A stretch of DNA of 64,000 bases, from assembly GCA_003439945.1 (NCBI GenBank), contig QVRM01001512.1, positions 1-64,000 on the forward strand, read 5' to 3'. The position numbers and the translations under genes were made by a program. The stretch comes from Dermanyssus gallinae. Lineage: Eukaryota > Arthropoda > Arachnida > Mesostigmata > Dermanyssidae. This document shows, in pieces, positions 10,860 to 22,034 of the stretch. Every line of letters starts with the position of its first letter. Position 1 is the first letter of the stretch. Below the pieces are notes generated by a model. That model made no database searches, had not been told where the DNA came from, and worked only from the letters and a program-made list of their open reading frames with translations.

Positions 10860-11736
10860 CGACCATCAAATGAAGCTGTACCCCGTCTTCACAAAATGGA
10901 CCACATTTGTTCAAAGTTGCTTGCCTGTGGACTCTATGTAGACTTAACTTATTGACTAAATTGACATACAGCCATGCACAGCTATATGCGCCACAGCGAA
11001 GCTTTAGCACACCTCTATTGACATATATGTGTGTAAACTTAATGTTCGCAAAAAATCGCAGTTCGATATTATCCGGCGTCAATTATGCGTCCCGACTGTT
11101 TTTTTGCTCCCGATGATTACAAGAAAGCAGAATTTAGCAAAAGCAATTGCTAAATTGGCATATTACTAGTTGCTGCGTTTGTTGTGATTCCTTGCCTTAG
11201 GCATCCTTCAGTTGTTGGGCTTGTGCTGCATAAAGTTTTGAACTCTTTGAGGTCCTGCATCATTTGCATGACGTACTCTTAGAGATTGGGTTTTAGAGGG
11301 CGTATAATGTGACCTTTTTGTTTCGCGGTAAAACAGCGATTTACTGGCAGTGGTAACCGATTTATCTGGGTTGTTGGCCGAAGCGCGGGTTTTCGAGCCT
11401 CCTACCTTGGCGGCACTTTAATGCTCGGAGTCACCCTAGTCACTTTCCCATTTGTTTGCTAATTTCTTTTTTCAAAAACCCTTTTTTGAAACGTCTTTCT
11501 CTAACTTCGTGCCAAAAAAGCGAGTGACGCTTCTGGCAGTTACTTGCAACAAGAAGGAGGGAGCGGAGTTTTTTCTGGAGCAGTTTGACATCGAAAGCGA
11601 TTACTGAAACAAGCGGCAAATTCATTGATAAAACGGACGTGCAAAGAGTTGCTAAACACAATGAGTAACAAAAATATGATGATCTCTTTATGATGATCTT
11701 AGATGCCACTCAATTGATTTAGCTTGTATATCCTAT

Positions 11737-11740
<4 letters not shown>
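10860..11740. other. No recognisable gene
   Basis: Short frames on both strands without motifs. A sequence near 11375-11400 (GCGGGTTTTCGAGCC) faintly resembles a box B with an insertion, too weak to call. Confidence 0.4.

Positions 11741-11744
<4 letters not shown>

Positions 11745-11781
<37 letters not shown>
11745..11781. repeat. (TA)n array
   Basis: A TA tract preceded by CATACATA units. Confidence 0.95.
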
Positions 11782-11785
<4 letters not shown>

Positions 11786-11789
11786 GTGT

Positions 11790-13120
11790 CCGAGATGCTA
11801 TGTTGAAAGTTTGCGCGCTCAGCTCTGTCATCGCTGCGATCTGCTCTATTGGTAAACGAATAGGATATGGCTGCCAAATCCAAGGTACAGAGGAACAAAT
11901 ATCTCATATGTAATTGAAAAACAAAAAAAGGTAACCACCTAGCCGATATTGTATTCCACTATATCAGTATTAAAATGTATATAACACGTTTGTTTTTTTT
12001 CCACGATTTTAGAGATTTCAGACTATTATGCGAACACCTTATATGCTTCGGGTCTAGACAGACGTAGTGCAAACAGGATTTCTCCATTATAGTAAAAATG
12101 CAGAGGACGAAACAAGAAAAGAAACCTGAAGACGCTGATGTTTCTAACGTCCATAGTAAACAAGCAGCCATAACTCAGACATTAACTGGTCGGTTAGCGT
12201 GTTCGGCAGCCTAAGAACAACTTGAGCCACATAATAGGCACCATTCCGGCACTATTGACAGTCGCGGCAGTTCACCCACTAAAGACAATATCATCCCGAT
12301 TCCCCATGACCCGGGATTACGCCGCATAACTTCGACACACTACAGGAAAAGTCTCGAATTCTACTATTTTAGGCACCTTGCCGCTGCTTCTCCGAGCTGG
12401 GTATTGCGTCGAGTTCGTCCAGAGGGCTTCCCCCCCCCCTAATAACTCTACCTTTAGACCAACCTCCCATTTTCGTTCTATTGATTTCCTTTTCTTCTTT
12501 CTTTGTTATTTCCTCTCCTTGCCTGCAATTGCACGGCTTTAATGCCATAATCGTAGCCATTAAGCCAATTGCGTTACGCCAATTTTCGTATAACCCATTA
12601 TGTGCTGCACCACTAGCTTTAGTGACATGTACCTAATGGTTTGAGGGGCGATATCCAGGTCTACGCTGAGTATTGTGCACCGTAATATAAAAATATGAAC
12701 AAAGTAAACTGGCTGCCCTAATTCCCACGGAACACAGAAACCTCTTTGCGATTTCCGGACTTTAGTCTCTGTTTGTTTGGAACTGGCCATGACTGGTCAA
12801 TACGTGTGTCGAATAACATGCCAGTTCCCGATATCGGCAGCTCTACCATGCGTTGATTTTCGAGATAAGAGAGTAAGTCCAACGGCCCTACTGTGCGCGA
12901 TCACGTCCATTCATGGCACCGCAGTTACTGTCCTAGCGGTTCAGCTATCGATGGCGTTGCCTATTTGCTGCTTGCCTTATTCCTTAACGAGATAGTCCTA
13001 GAGGATCATTCTGAAGAAAACCAGGATTGCCTTGGTGGAGTGGTCCGGTATGCTCGAGTCATCGGGATGGCCATTGTCCGCTACGCTGAGCGTACCGCCT
13101 GCCTATTCACTACCATCTAG
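11790..13120. other. Unassigned sequence
   Basis: Contains frames of 60-76 codons (for example 12560-12790 minus, 12777-12995 plus) with no recognised motif. A C-tract lies at 12430-12439. Confidence 0.4.
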
Positions 13121-13127
13121 AATTAAA

Positions 13128-13421
13128 TTATTTATAAGGAGATTGTTTTTAATTGTAGACCATTCTTTGTCCCCTACAGGCTTGACACTCACCGTGTGGT
13201 AAATCTTCAATGCACCGAGAGCTGGACATGTTGATATATCTAGGGTTTCCCAAACAGTCCTTGTGGCAACATGGCCGCTGATTCTCAGCGATATGGTTTC
13301 CCACCTATTATTAATGAGGATCGCTCAAAGAAAATTCGAACAACAACAGGGATCGAACTGGCGACACCCCGGTAGATGCTAACCATGGCTAGCGCACTAG
13401 TCCCCTAGACCACGCCGCCAC
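13128..13421 (-). mobile_element. SINE family 2, near full-length (tRNA-derived)
   Basis: A minus-strand element with a tRNA-like head at its high-coordinate end. Box A reads TGGTCTAGGGG (13402-13412) and box B AGTTCGATCCC (13349-13359). The body follows (GGCCATGTTGCCACAAGG, then GGGAAACCCTAGATAT) and the 3' end reads GTCTACAATTAAAAACAATC. Further copies lie at 23080-23287 (head plus part of the body), 10772-10851 and 58880-59002 (tails only). It differs from SINE family 1 in both head and body. I found no clear target duplication. It abuts an RT fragment that ends near 13430. Confidence 0.8.
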
Positions 13422-13424
13422 GAT

Positions 13425-13885
13425 TCTGCACCCTCTGGAGAGCAAATTCTGTGCATATGGTAGCGGTACGCAGCCGTTGATTCCGCAATGGTAGCCAGCT
13501 GCGTTTCGTCTCGAAAGTGCCCTCACGCGGGGAAAGATCATAACTAGATTCCTCGAGGTCCGTTGTACTTTCTGCGTCACATACTTTATATGAGCACTTT
13601 ACCATAGCAAAGGGTCCAGCGCTATCCCCAGGTACTTGGCGTTTTGAATGTGACCGGGTGACCCGTAAGCGGGAGTTGAGTCCCTTGCGTGCGCTTGCGT
13701 CCTGGATAGTACAGCGCCTCCTTCTTCTCAACGACAAGTGTATCAGAGAAAATGGTGTGCGCCAGGCCACGGCAATAGCTAGTGCCGCGTTCGTCCTTTT
13801 CCCTGACAGGCCATCTGTGCAAGCGCTGATCAGGCAGGGCCAGATCATCATCCGTTGATCATCTGAACTTTGTCCAACGGTGACA
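13425..13885 (-). mobile_element. Non-LTR RT fragment (palm to thumb, frameshifted)
   Basis: Minus-strand reading over three frames gives an RT segment in the right order. D-D-D-L-A-L-I-S-A (13852-13830) stands where the catalytic Y/F-A-D-D box is expected. N-A-A-L-A-I-A-V-A-W follows, then V-E-K-K-E-A-L-Y-Y-P-G-R-K-R (the usual K-T-E...G-R-R-R segment), then H-I/M-K-Y-V-T-Q-K-V-Q-R-T and a run down to about 13430. The pattern is that of R1/Jockey-type LINEs. Frame changes make it inactive, and both ends are missing. Confidence 0.6.
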
Positions 13886-13924
13886 TAACCGGAGCTCTTA
13901 CTTCCGTGCTAGCGGGTACAAGTG

Positions 13925-13951
13925 TATATATATATATATATATATATATAT
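13925..13951. repeat. (TA)n array
   Basis: A TA tract close to the 5' side of the minus-strand RT fragment. Confidence 0.95.
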
Positions 13952-14164
13952 GGGCGTAAATTCAGTAGAAAACGCCCTTTGGGACGGTACAATGCCGTAG
14001 ATTTCTGGCGTACAGTTGGCTGGGTTAATTGATTTGTTGAAATCTGTAGTATCTCTTTGTTTCAGTTATCATTACGAAAATTGAAATTACAATATCCCTC
14101 GTTTTTGCGTATGACTCTATCAGCCCGGCAATACAACCGCCTCTGGTGTTTACTACGCGGCAAC

Positions 14165-14213
<49 letters not shown>
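14165..14213. repeat. (TA)n array
   Basis: A TA tract with one TG unit near position 14181. Confidence 0.95.
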
Positions 14214-14217
<4 letters not shown>

Positions 14218-14219
14218 CA

Positions 14220-14580
14220 CGGGCGATAGCCTTTTCTGCAAAATTACCTGAATAGTTATAATTGTTTGAATTTAAGTAATAATGGAAATTTCAAGCTCAA
14301 TAAAGAGTTATTGAACTTAAATAAATTTGCCGTCCGGAGAAGACAGTCCCATAAAAATATATATATATAAATATATATTATTTCTGTTTTACAAAAACAG
14401 GACAGATAAACAAAGTTATTTTCAAATAAAAATGACCAAGGCTGCCTATTGTAAAGGTATCTAGCAAATCCTTGAAATGTTAGTGCTCTGAGATATATAT
14501 ATATATATATATATAAACGTGCTAAGCTTGACGTAGAAGAAAGTTTTGTTCGTTTTGTAGACTAGAAGGTTATCGTTGCG
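14220..14580. repeat. AT-rich stretch with two further (TA)n tracts
   Basis: Short TA tracts at 14357-14379 (imperfect, TAA interruptions) and 14492-14515. No gene is seen. Confidence 0.85.
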
Positions 14581-14588
14581 CTTCTTAA

Positions 14589-14603
14589 GGGGGGGGGGGG
14601 GGG
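14589..14603. repeat. Poly-G tract (15 G)
   Basis: A G run followed by TGGGAG. Confidence 0.95.
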
Positions 14604-14609
14604 TGGGAG

Positions 14610-15060
14610 TGGTATGACGGATAGGCATCACGGCGCACCGACAGACCAGTTTTATCCAAACAACTACCGCGGCTTGCCTGCACCGATGAACACGAGAACG
14701 ATGTCCCCTTTAACGGATAGCCTTCCTTGCTGATCGGCGGCATCATTTCTTATCGGCGGCAGCCTTATCGCCACACTTCACACCTTCGCCGATCATCTCT
14801 GCTTGAACTCCCTGAAATGATATGCACCGGCTGGTAGCATGATTAGGGCGACGCGACCGTTCTACAACGCAGCGTCAGCGCTACGTTTGACCTCAAACAA
14901 AAAGCGGCCGTCCAATCTTCTTCCAAACCGGACCGCTGCGCGCAGACACAGTTGTGACTCTACGTAAGGCGCCTACATTGCTAACATGCATGCTACGACT
15001 GCTTGACAGCACAATCTCAAAACACTGAGATAGTTCGTGACGTACAGTTGTTACCCCCTT
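14610..15060. other. No recognisable gene
   Basis: Moderately GC-rich sequence with no frame over about 60 codons and no element ends. Confidence 0.45.
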
Positions 15061-15077
15061 TTACTTAGGGCAAAGTC

Positions 15078-15243
15078 GTCGAGCCCGGTGGCGTAGTGGC
15101 ATGCGTCTGCGCCTCGCGACCGGAGGAGACATATAGGTGCGCGGGTTCGAGCCCCACCGTTGCACCGATTTTTATTTATGGGGGTCCGTCTATGAAGCAA
15201 TGCAAATAGCAGTCCCATGGACGTTAAATCTTGGCTAAGAGTC
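15078..15243 (+). mobile_element. SINE family 1, copy c (best preserved)
   Basis: A compact tRNA-derived SINE starting GTCGAGCCCGGTGGCG. Box A TGGCGTAGTGG lies at 15089-15099 and box B GGTTCGAGCCC at 15144-15154, about 45 bp apart as in a tRNA gene. The body reads TTTTTATTTATGGGGG, then GAAGCAATG, ending CTTGGCTAAGAGTC without a poly-A tail. Perfect 12-bp direct repeats TAGGGCAAAGTC at 15066-15077 and 15244-15255 mark the target-site duplication, which argues for a relatively recent insertion. Transcription would be by RNA polymerase III from the internal boxes. Confidence 0.9.
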
Positions 15244-15344
15244 TAGGGCAAAGTCACCTAGAGTCTTGCCGGAGATTGAACTGCACCTTGAGTGCGTAGA
15301 GTGAGACGGAGAAGGGCTACAACCTAGTTTAACAGGCCGAGGCT

Positions 15345-15545
15345 AATGATGATAGTCCCCAAAGCCCACATGTCGGACCAGTACTCTTCGCTGTTTTCAC
15401 CACCACCGTTTCTGCCTGTGCCGCCGCCCGAACCGACGAGCTTGGCCAGCGAAATGCCGCCCAAGGCCCGTAACGAATGCCACAGCAGGACATCGTTGTC
15501 AGATCGCCGGAGGGCAACCCGGACATGTTGTTAGCGGAAATTGCT
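15345..15545 (-). other. Possible exon or gene remnant with a W-S-D-M-W-A-L-G motif
   Basis: A locally GC-rich stretch whose minus-strand frame runs L-L-W-H-S-L-R-A-L-G-G-I-S-L-A-K-L-V-G, a Gly-rich linker, then E-E-Y-W-S-D-M-W-A-L-G-T-I-I-I and stops near 15330. W-S-D-x-W-A-L-G resembles subdomain IX of protein kinases (D-x-W-S/A-L-G), but subdomains VI-VIII are not visible upstream. A potential acceptor (CCCGCAG) lies at the high-coordinate edge. It could be a small exon, a decayed gene piece or chance. Low confidence. Confidence 0.2.
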
Positions 15546-15585
15546 GCGGGCCATGTCCAGTGCAATATGCCGCTCTCTTCGTGTA

Positions 15586-15607
15586 CATATATATATATAT
15601 ATATATA
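15586..15607. repeat. (TA)n array
   Basis: A TA tract of about 11 units. Confidence 0.95.
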
Positions 15608-15825
15608 AAACTTACAGTTGGGGATCTGACGACGTGGTTTAATTGCACGCAGAGATAAAACTATTTTCATAACAATGTCCTAGAGATTCTGCAGGCGCGG
15701 TATGAAGACGTCCTTCCATACTACGGTGACTCATCTGCCGTACAGCAATATATTTAGCTAGAGACGAGATACATCAAACGAAAGAAATAGCCATGTATAG
15801 CGTCTGTTATATGTATATGTATATA

Positions 15826-17111
15826 CAGGTAGTTCAACAAGTTCTTAAAATGAGCTTTTCAGAATTCGAATTTTGGCGCGCTTTCACCGTTATTGGAAAC
15901 GGCAACTTTTCGAATGCTAGCAGTCAAAATATTATGGTGATTGGCCGTTGCGATTTCGTTTGATCGCTTTTCCCGTGCAACGTATCGGCGTGATTTTGAA
16001 AAATGGAGAAAAAAGAGTTTCGAGTGGTTATCAAGCATTTTTATTTCAAAGGTTGGAATGCGACCCAAGTGAAAACTGAGTTAGACGAGGTGTACGGTGA
16101 CTCTGCGCCATGTTTTGCCACTGTTTCCAACTGGATTAATGAGTTAAAAAGAGGTCGCAGGAGCACCGAGGATGAACTACGTCCAGGACGCCCAAAAACG
16201 GCAACTGATAAGGAAAACGTGGAAAAAGTGCGAAAAATCGTTGCCGCAGATAAGCTAGTGAACATTAGGGAGATAGCGGAGGCTTTGGGGATCAGTTTGG
16301 GTAGAGTGCATTTCATCCTGCACGAAAACTTGACGATGAAAAAGCTCAGAGCAAAATGGGTGCCGCATTTGCTCAACCAAGGCCAAAAAGACGCGCGTGT
16401 TTCCGCTTCACAGCGAAATTTGACCAAGATGTCGAAAAATCCGGATTTTTGGCGCAGATTCGTGACCGTCGATGAAAGCTGGGTCCATCACTACACTCCC
16501 GAGACCCAAGAAGCATCTCGTCAATGGTGTGCACCTGGTGAAGGACCTCCGAAGAGGGTGCGGACAACGGCATCGGCCGGAAAGATGATGGCTACGGTTT
16601 TTTTGGGACCAACGTGGAATAATTCTGGTCGACTACCTTGAGAGCGGTAAAACGATCACGGGAGAATATTATGCAAGACTGTTGGACTGCCTGAAGCAAG
16701 AACTCATCGTGAAACGGCCCGCTTTGCAGAAGAAGGTTGTCCTGTTTCACCAGGACAATGCTCCCGCACACAAGTCGCGGCAAGCAACGGCAAAACTGGC
16801 CCAACTGAGGTTCGAATTTATTGAACAACCCTCCTATTCTCCAGACCTGGCCCCCTCTGATTATTTCCTATTCGGACATTTGAAGAATAGTCTCAGTGGA
16901 AAGCGTTTTTTTCAGCAATGAAGAGGTTAAGGCTGCTGTCAATGCCTATTTTCAGTCTAAAGACGCGGAATTCTACTCAAGAGGTATAAATGCTCTGAAA
17001 TCTCGGTGGGAAAAGTGTATTGAGCTTCTCGGGGAGTATATCGAATAAGAAAAAATTAAAAACAAGATTTGGAAAATTCTTGGTTTTCATTTTAAGAACT
17101 TGTTGAACTAC

Positions 17112-17115
<4 letters not shown>
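15826..17115 (+). mobile_element. Full-length mariner element, copy 1
   Basis: A 1290-bp mariner with both terminal inverted repeats. The left end begins CAGGTAGTTCAACAAGTTCT and continues TAAAATGA. The right end is its exact inverse over about 28 bp. TA dinucleotides flank it at 15824-15825 and 17116-17117, the mariner target duplication. A long (TA)n array follows on the right. The transposase is broken by only two single-T insertions. A second copy of the same family lies on the other strand at 20233-21521. Confidence 0.95.
16003..17048 (+). pseudogene. Mariner transposase, two homopolymer frameshifts
   Basis: A DD34D transposase that would cut and paste the surrounding element. It begins M-E-K-K-E-F-R-V-V. 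The N-terminal helix-turn-helix part includes F-K-G-W-N-A-T-Q-V and the second one I-R-E-I-A-E-A-L-G-I-S. The catalytic acids are visible: T-V-D-E-S-W-V-H-H (Asp 1), F-H-Q-D-N-A-P-A-H (Asp 2) and Y-S-P-D-L-A-P-S-D-Y (Asp 3), with 34 residues between the last two. The frame breaks in the T-run near 16600 and again in the T-run near 16910. Dropping one T at each place rejoins the frames, which continue to E-Y-I-E and a TAA at 17046-17048. No catalytic residue is lost. The two breaks could be true mutations or base-calling errors. Confidence 0.92.

Positions 17116-17155
<40 letters not shown>
17116..17155. repeat. (TA)n array abutting a mariner
   Basis: A TA tract that starts directly at the right end of the mariner. 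Confidence 0.95.
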
Positions 17156-17158
<3 letters not shown>

Positions 17159-17159
17159 C

Positions 17160-18535
17160 GCAGCAAGAGTGACTGGAGAGATCTGGAACCATGAGGCCGA
17201 ACCCACGTTTCAGTCGATGCAGACGGGATATAGCTTGACAAGTTACTTATTGATTAATTACTGTAACAGCATGTCTCCTCGATTTAGGAAACGAATAGGC
17301 GCCATGCCGCCGTTAGATGTCTGTGTATAGCTGGGTGTGCCAAAATGATAAGAGATACAATGAGGCGCACGCAGAACAAAGAAACTTCTCAGAAAAATTC
17401 TTATGTTAGAACACATATAGTAGTTTGCGTGACTCTCTTGCGAAAATTAGATTTTTTAAGTTTTAACTATTCAACTAGGCCAGTGACTTGCGTAATTTGA
17501 GAGAAAAAGTGTACTCAGAAACCCACGGGCGTATTTACCTCTATAGCTTTCCAAAATAATTTTGCAGCATGTATTAACTAAATACCGCCGAAATAGTGCA
17601 AACCTAGGTCAGGCTACCTCTATGATACGTTTGTACACTTAGCGACCTACGTGCTTGCGTTCGTATTATGATTTGCGTAGGTGACTGGTCTCGTTGAAGA
17701 CACAGCGGGGGAAATAGATTACTTAGTTATGTATTAGTACAATCTCGATGCATTTTTAACTAATATTGTAATCATGTTTCGATTTTTTACCGCTGTTTGC
17801 TTAACAGAAGCATTTTTCTAAACGTGAGACTCGGGTTCACTTGAACTCAACCTGCAATGATACGCATTGCTAATGTTTATGCTTTTCTTACAACGCACAC
17901 TGGAACCATGTATTTTGTATTAGTACAACTTTACATACACGATATTGAGATACATTATATGCTAAGGGCGCGCCTTAAACACCTCTTGTGATTGGACCGT
18001 GTATGCAATGAGGCCTTGTTTTTGTAAAGAGGATTCACCGTCCGGTGCTTTTCTATGCATCTAACTAATTTATCCACGTATTATAAATATGTCTCAAAAT
18101 AAGACTGGCAAAAATTAAAGAATCATATCGCACGTAGATATACCGGTGTTTACTTCTTCGCTACCGCTGGGTGGCAAAAAAACAAACTGCTAGCATGTTA
18201 TCGATGTCGCGTGTAGCTACATGACCTACAAAATTGTTACATATTTCCTTTATGAAACAAAGCGTTTCGTAACTTGGTTATGCGTTTTTGTTGGATTGCC
18301 TGGGCGAATTAATACACCTCTCTTGCCCCTCTTCTGTTTTAGTTTTTCTTCTACAGCACTTGATTAAACAGAATTTTGATAATGAATCGGTTTGACAAGG
18401 TTAACAACTCCATGATATCTCAGATGATTCACAAAATGCCCCTTTTGGTGGAGGCCACTTCTAGCAGCCGTTTGGCCATTTTTGCATTTATTTATATATA
18501 GCAACCCAAATCTGCAACTCTAAAGATCGATTGGT
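17160..18535. other. No recognisable gene
   Basis: AT-rich sequence without long frames or element ends. Confidence 0.5.
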
Positions 18536-18539
18536 TTAA

Positions 18540-18622
18540 AAATGTATTTGTCACACTGAGATTGAACCCGCGACTCCTAGCAACTGACCGCCGGCCATCT
18601 TGTTGACTCTGACCAGTCGATT
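18540..18622 (-). repeat. Possible tRNA-derived fragment
   Basis: On the minus strand, GCGGGTTCAATCTC resembles a box B, and AGATGGCCGGCGG about 30 bases upstream is a poor box A. The sequence does not match SINE families 1 or 2. It could be a decayed tRNA pseudogene or a third SINE head. Confidence 0.3.
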
Positions 18623-18624
18623 TT

Positions 18625-19940
18625 TATCAGCGATTTTTTTTAAGAATATTATTCCCAAAAATTGTGCTGGTTAGTAATACTGAGCAACGAGTTGAATCTA
18701 AATGCATTAACATTTCTTTCAGCTGGTTTATTTGGAAGACGCACGTCAGCTTTGCTTCTATACTTAGAAACTTTAAGCTATGTCGTAAAGTTTCTCCATA
18801 TTACATCTACATTTTTAGAAAATGTCTTATGGAATATATGTAATTTGCCGTTATTAGATTTTCAAAACACGCCTAGTTTTTAAGTAAGATCGGCAAATTG
18901 TTGATATTATACGAGCCATTTCAGCACCACTAAGCCCTCCCTCTATGTAGACTATGGTGTCGCCTTATATGGCCATAGTGCTCAGTGGAATTATTGTATT
19001 TTTACTCAATAAAGCGTTTTAAGTCTACTAAATGAGGCATTCTTCTGCTAAATCTCTGCTGCTTCAGCATCATTATCATCTCATAAAAGACGTAGCTGAA
19101 TACCTGCATATACTCATTAATGAATAACCTTTTAATTTAATCAACTTACTCTTAGTATAATAATATACCTTGTTAAATACTACTTATAAATACTACTATA
19201 CTACTATAAATAGCCAGCGTATAGTTAAGCCTCAGCACCAAAGTATGCCGATTTTTGTGGCATGGAAAAAACAAGCAATCTTTGGCAAGAGCATTCTGAT
19301 GCGTCCAATATCCAAAGTAATGGCGTGCTCAATTCGGTTAGGGTCTCAGTGCGCCGAAATACGTCTGTCCCTGCGAAGAGTGAGTTTGGTACCAACCAAA
19401 CGGGCAATCGGTGTTCTCTACGTGCGTAGGCTAGGCTAGAGGTTACGGATTAGTCGGTGACGTTTGGCTGTCGGGAACGGAGTAGGTGGTCGAACTTCGG
19501 TCGAACTTGACGGTTATCTATCTATCTCTCAGAGTGTGCGCCCTGCACCCCGGGCCTGGCGGCCAGGCTGTTGTGCATCAGCATATCTGGAACGGGTAAA
19601 GTTCGTTACTTGACCGGCTACTGCAGCCAGTACTGCAGTTTACAGCTGCGGCGACTGCTGCTGTTGCTAATCGAAGCCTATCCAAGCATATGATGGACTA
19701 TTGAGTGTGATAGCACTATCCATTAACGCCAGCAAGGTTAGTCACTTTTGCCTTGCTATCGCTAAAGTCGCCATAAGGTCGCCGGTACCTCATCATCCTC
19801 TTGCTCAAGCCCGATCTGCCAGTCCGGTACGCCACACGACGCGTGCCGCATTCGCGCCTCCTTTTGATGGATGAGTCTGCCGAAGTCGACGTTGGCAAAG
19901 GTAATAAGCACCGCGGCCGCTGTCGATAGGTCATTGCGAC
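18625..19940. other. Unassigned sequence
   Basis: Frames up to 89 codons with no motif. A (CTAT)n-like patch lies near 19515-19530. The region 19440-19700 is more GC-rich, but nothing is recognised. Confidence 0.4.
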
Positions 19941-19946
19941 CTTCCC

Positions 19947-19949
<3 letters not shown>

Positions 19950-20029
<80 letters not shown>
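19950..20029. repeat. Long (TA)n array
   Basis: About 80 bp of TA dinucleotides interrupted once by TTAA near 19981. Confidence 0.95.
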
Positions 20030-20032
<3 letters not shown>

Positions 20033-20232
20033 GGTGAAATGCTTCAGAAGGACCTCCGTACATACAAAAATACCCAATTTGGTAATCGTTTGGCCAAAGG
20101 CACGGCATGCTCATCTCGTTCAGTCGCTAAGTGGCGCGGCATTAGCTGGCTTAATATGCAATATAGCAAAACTTTTTAAACCAAATTGACGCTCTATATA
20201 TTTTTGTCAGCTCAGTGAATGCATACAGCGTA

Positions 20233-21521
20233 CAGGTAGTTCCATAAGTTCTTAGCATGAAAACCAAGAATTTTCCAAATCATGTTTTTAAATTTATCTT
20301 ATTCGATATACTCCCCGAGATGCTCAATACACTTTTCCCACCAAGATTTCAGAGCTTTTATACCTCTTAAGTAGAATTCCGCGTCTTTAGACTGAAAATA
20401 GGCATTGACAGCAGCCTTAACCTCTTCATTGCTGGAAAAACGCTTTCCACCGAGACTATTCTTCAAATGTTCGAAGAGGAAATAATCAGAGGGGGCCAGG
20501 TCTGGGGAATAGGAAGGTTGTTCAATAAGTTCGAACCTCAGTTGGGCCAGTTTTGCCGATGCTTGCCGGGACTTGTGTGCAGGAGCATTGTCCTGGTGAA
20601 ACAGGACAACCTTCTTCTGCAAAGCGGGCCGTTTCACGATGAGTTCTTGCTAAAGGCAGTCCAACAGTCTTGCATAATATTCTCCTGTGATTGTTTTACC
20701 GCTCTCAAGGTAGTCGACCAGCATTATTCTACGTTGGTCTTAAAAAACTGTAGCCATCACCTTTCCGGTCAATGCCGTTGTCCGCACCCTCTTCGGAGGT
20801 CCTTCATCAGGTGCACACCATTGGCAAGATGCTTCTTGGGTCTCGGGAGTGTAGTGATGGACCCAGCTTTCATCGACGGTCATGAATCTGCGCCAAAAAT
20901 CCGACGGATTGTTCGACATCTTGGCCAAATTTCGCTGTGAAGCGAAAACAGGCGCGTTTTTTTGGCCTTGGTTGAGCAAATGCGGCAGCCATTTTTCTCT
21001 GAGCTCTTTCATCTTCAAGTTTTCGTATAGGATGAAATGCACACTATCTAAACTAATTCCTAATGCCTCCGCTATCTCCTTAATGTTCATTCGCTTATCT
21101 GTGCCAACGATGTTTCGCACTTTCTCTATGTTTTCCTCATCAGTTGCCGTTTTTTGGCCTCCTGGACGTAGTTCATTCTCGGTGCTCCTGCGACCTCTTT
21201 TTAACACATTAATCCAGTTGGAAACAGTGGCAAAACATGGCGCAGAGTCACCGTACGTCTCGTCCAACCCAATTTTTACTTGGGTCGCATTCCAACCTTT
21301 GAAATAAAAATGCTTGATAACCACTCGAAACTATTTTTTCTTCATTTTTTAAAATCACGCCGATACGTTGCACGGGAAAAGCTATCAAACGAAATCGCAA
21401 CGGCCAATCACCATAATATTTTGAGTGCTAGCAGTCGAAAAGTTGCAGTTCCTAATAGCGGTGGAAGCGCGCCAAAATTCGAATTCTAAAAGCTCATTCT
21501 AAGAACTTATGCAACTACCTG
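20233..21521 (-). mobile_element. Full-length mariner element, copy 2
   Basis: The second member of the 15.8 kb mariner family, 1289 bp, on the minus strand. Its ends read CAGGTAGTT(C/G)-CATAAGTTCTTAG, with a few substitutions from copy 1. TA duplications lie at 20231-20232 and 21522-21523. Length and ends show a complete insertion later inactivated by point mutation. Confidence 0.93.
20299..21345 (-). pseudogene. Mariner transposase, copy 2, nonsense mutations
   Basis: Same protein family as 16003-17048. Relative to copy 1 the fifth codon GAG is TAG, the Trp codon after T-V-F is TAA, and a Lys codon after L-D-C-L is TAG. One extra codon occurs in the S-N-N-P-S-D-F-W stretch. The acids in T-V-D-E-S-W, H-Q-D-N-A-P and L-A-P-S-D-Y are all kept. 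Three stops make it inactive. Its decay contrasts with copy 1, which has only homopolymer changes. Confidence 0.9.
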
Positions 21522-21639
21522 TATGTTCACAGACAGCGTACGTTTTGTATATATATATATTTTTTGTGTATATAGATAAAAAAATTAAATTTAAATTCAG
21601 TAAAATATACAATTCATAAGGCATCTTTATGTTGCGCTA

Positions 21640-21905
21640 TCTTCTTCACACTGGGGCTGTGCATTTCACTGCATGCTGCTTGGCAGCACACCTCTGCAGG
21701 CAGAACCGGCAGCTGCACAACTCGTTCTTCTCGTGAAAGGCGGCGTTTGAGCGTAACAGGTAGTGATAACCATGCACTATGCACCTGGTGTATACGTGGC
21801 GACTGTCACATGCCGGACCAGACCAAAGGTGCAAGGCACTGAAAATGTTCAAACCCCCCGACCTCCCGTCTGGCCTGCTCAAATTTAGTTTCCCACTCCG
21901 ATATA
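21640..21905 (-). mobile_element. LINE-type C-terminal fragment with Cys/His end
   Basis: The minus-strand frame reads G-G-L-N-I-F-S-A, then R-H-V-Y-T-R-C-I-V-H-G-Y-H-Y-L-L and a C-S-C-R-F-C...H-A-V-K-C cluster. The layout (x-H-G-Y-H followed by C-x-C-x-x-C...H...C) parallels the LINE C-terminus at 9102-9317 but in another subfamily. A diverged copy with G-G-L-D-I-F-S-A is at 56115-56330. It is 5'-truncated. Confidence 0.55.
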
Positions 21906-22034
21906 GAACATCCGTGAGGAAGTGTCACTCTGTACAAGCATGTTGGTGAGCGTTCCGTATGGTGTACGGTCGACATCATTGGCCTTGTGACAGCACCATT
22001 CGTGAACTGGCGCAAAGGTTTGACAGAACCGAAC

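Noticed and set aside
16041..16427. Minus-strand frame inside the mariner
   Set aside because: It is the antisense shadow of the transposase. The same shadow occurs in copy 2.
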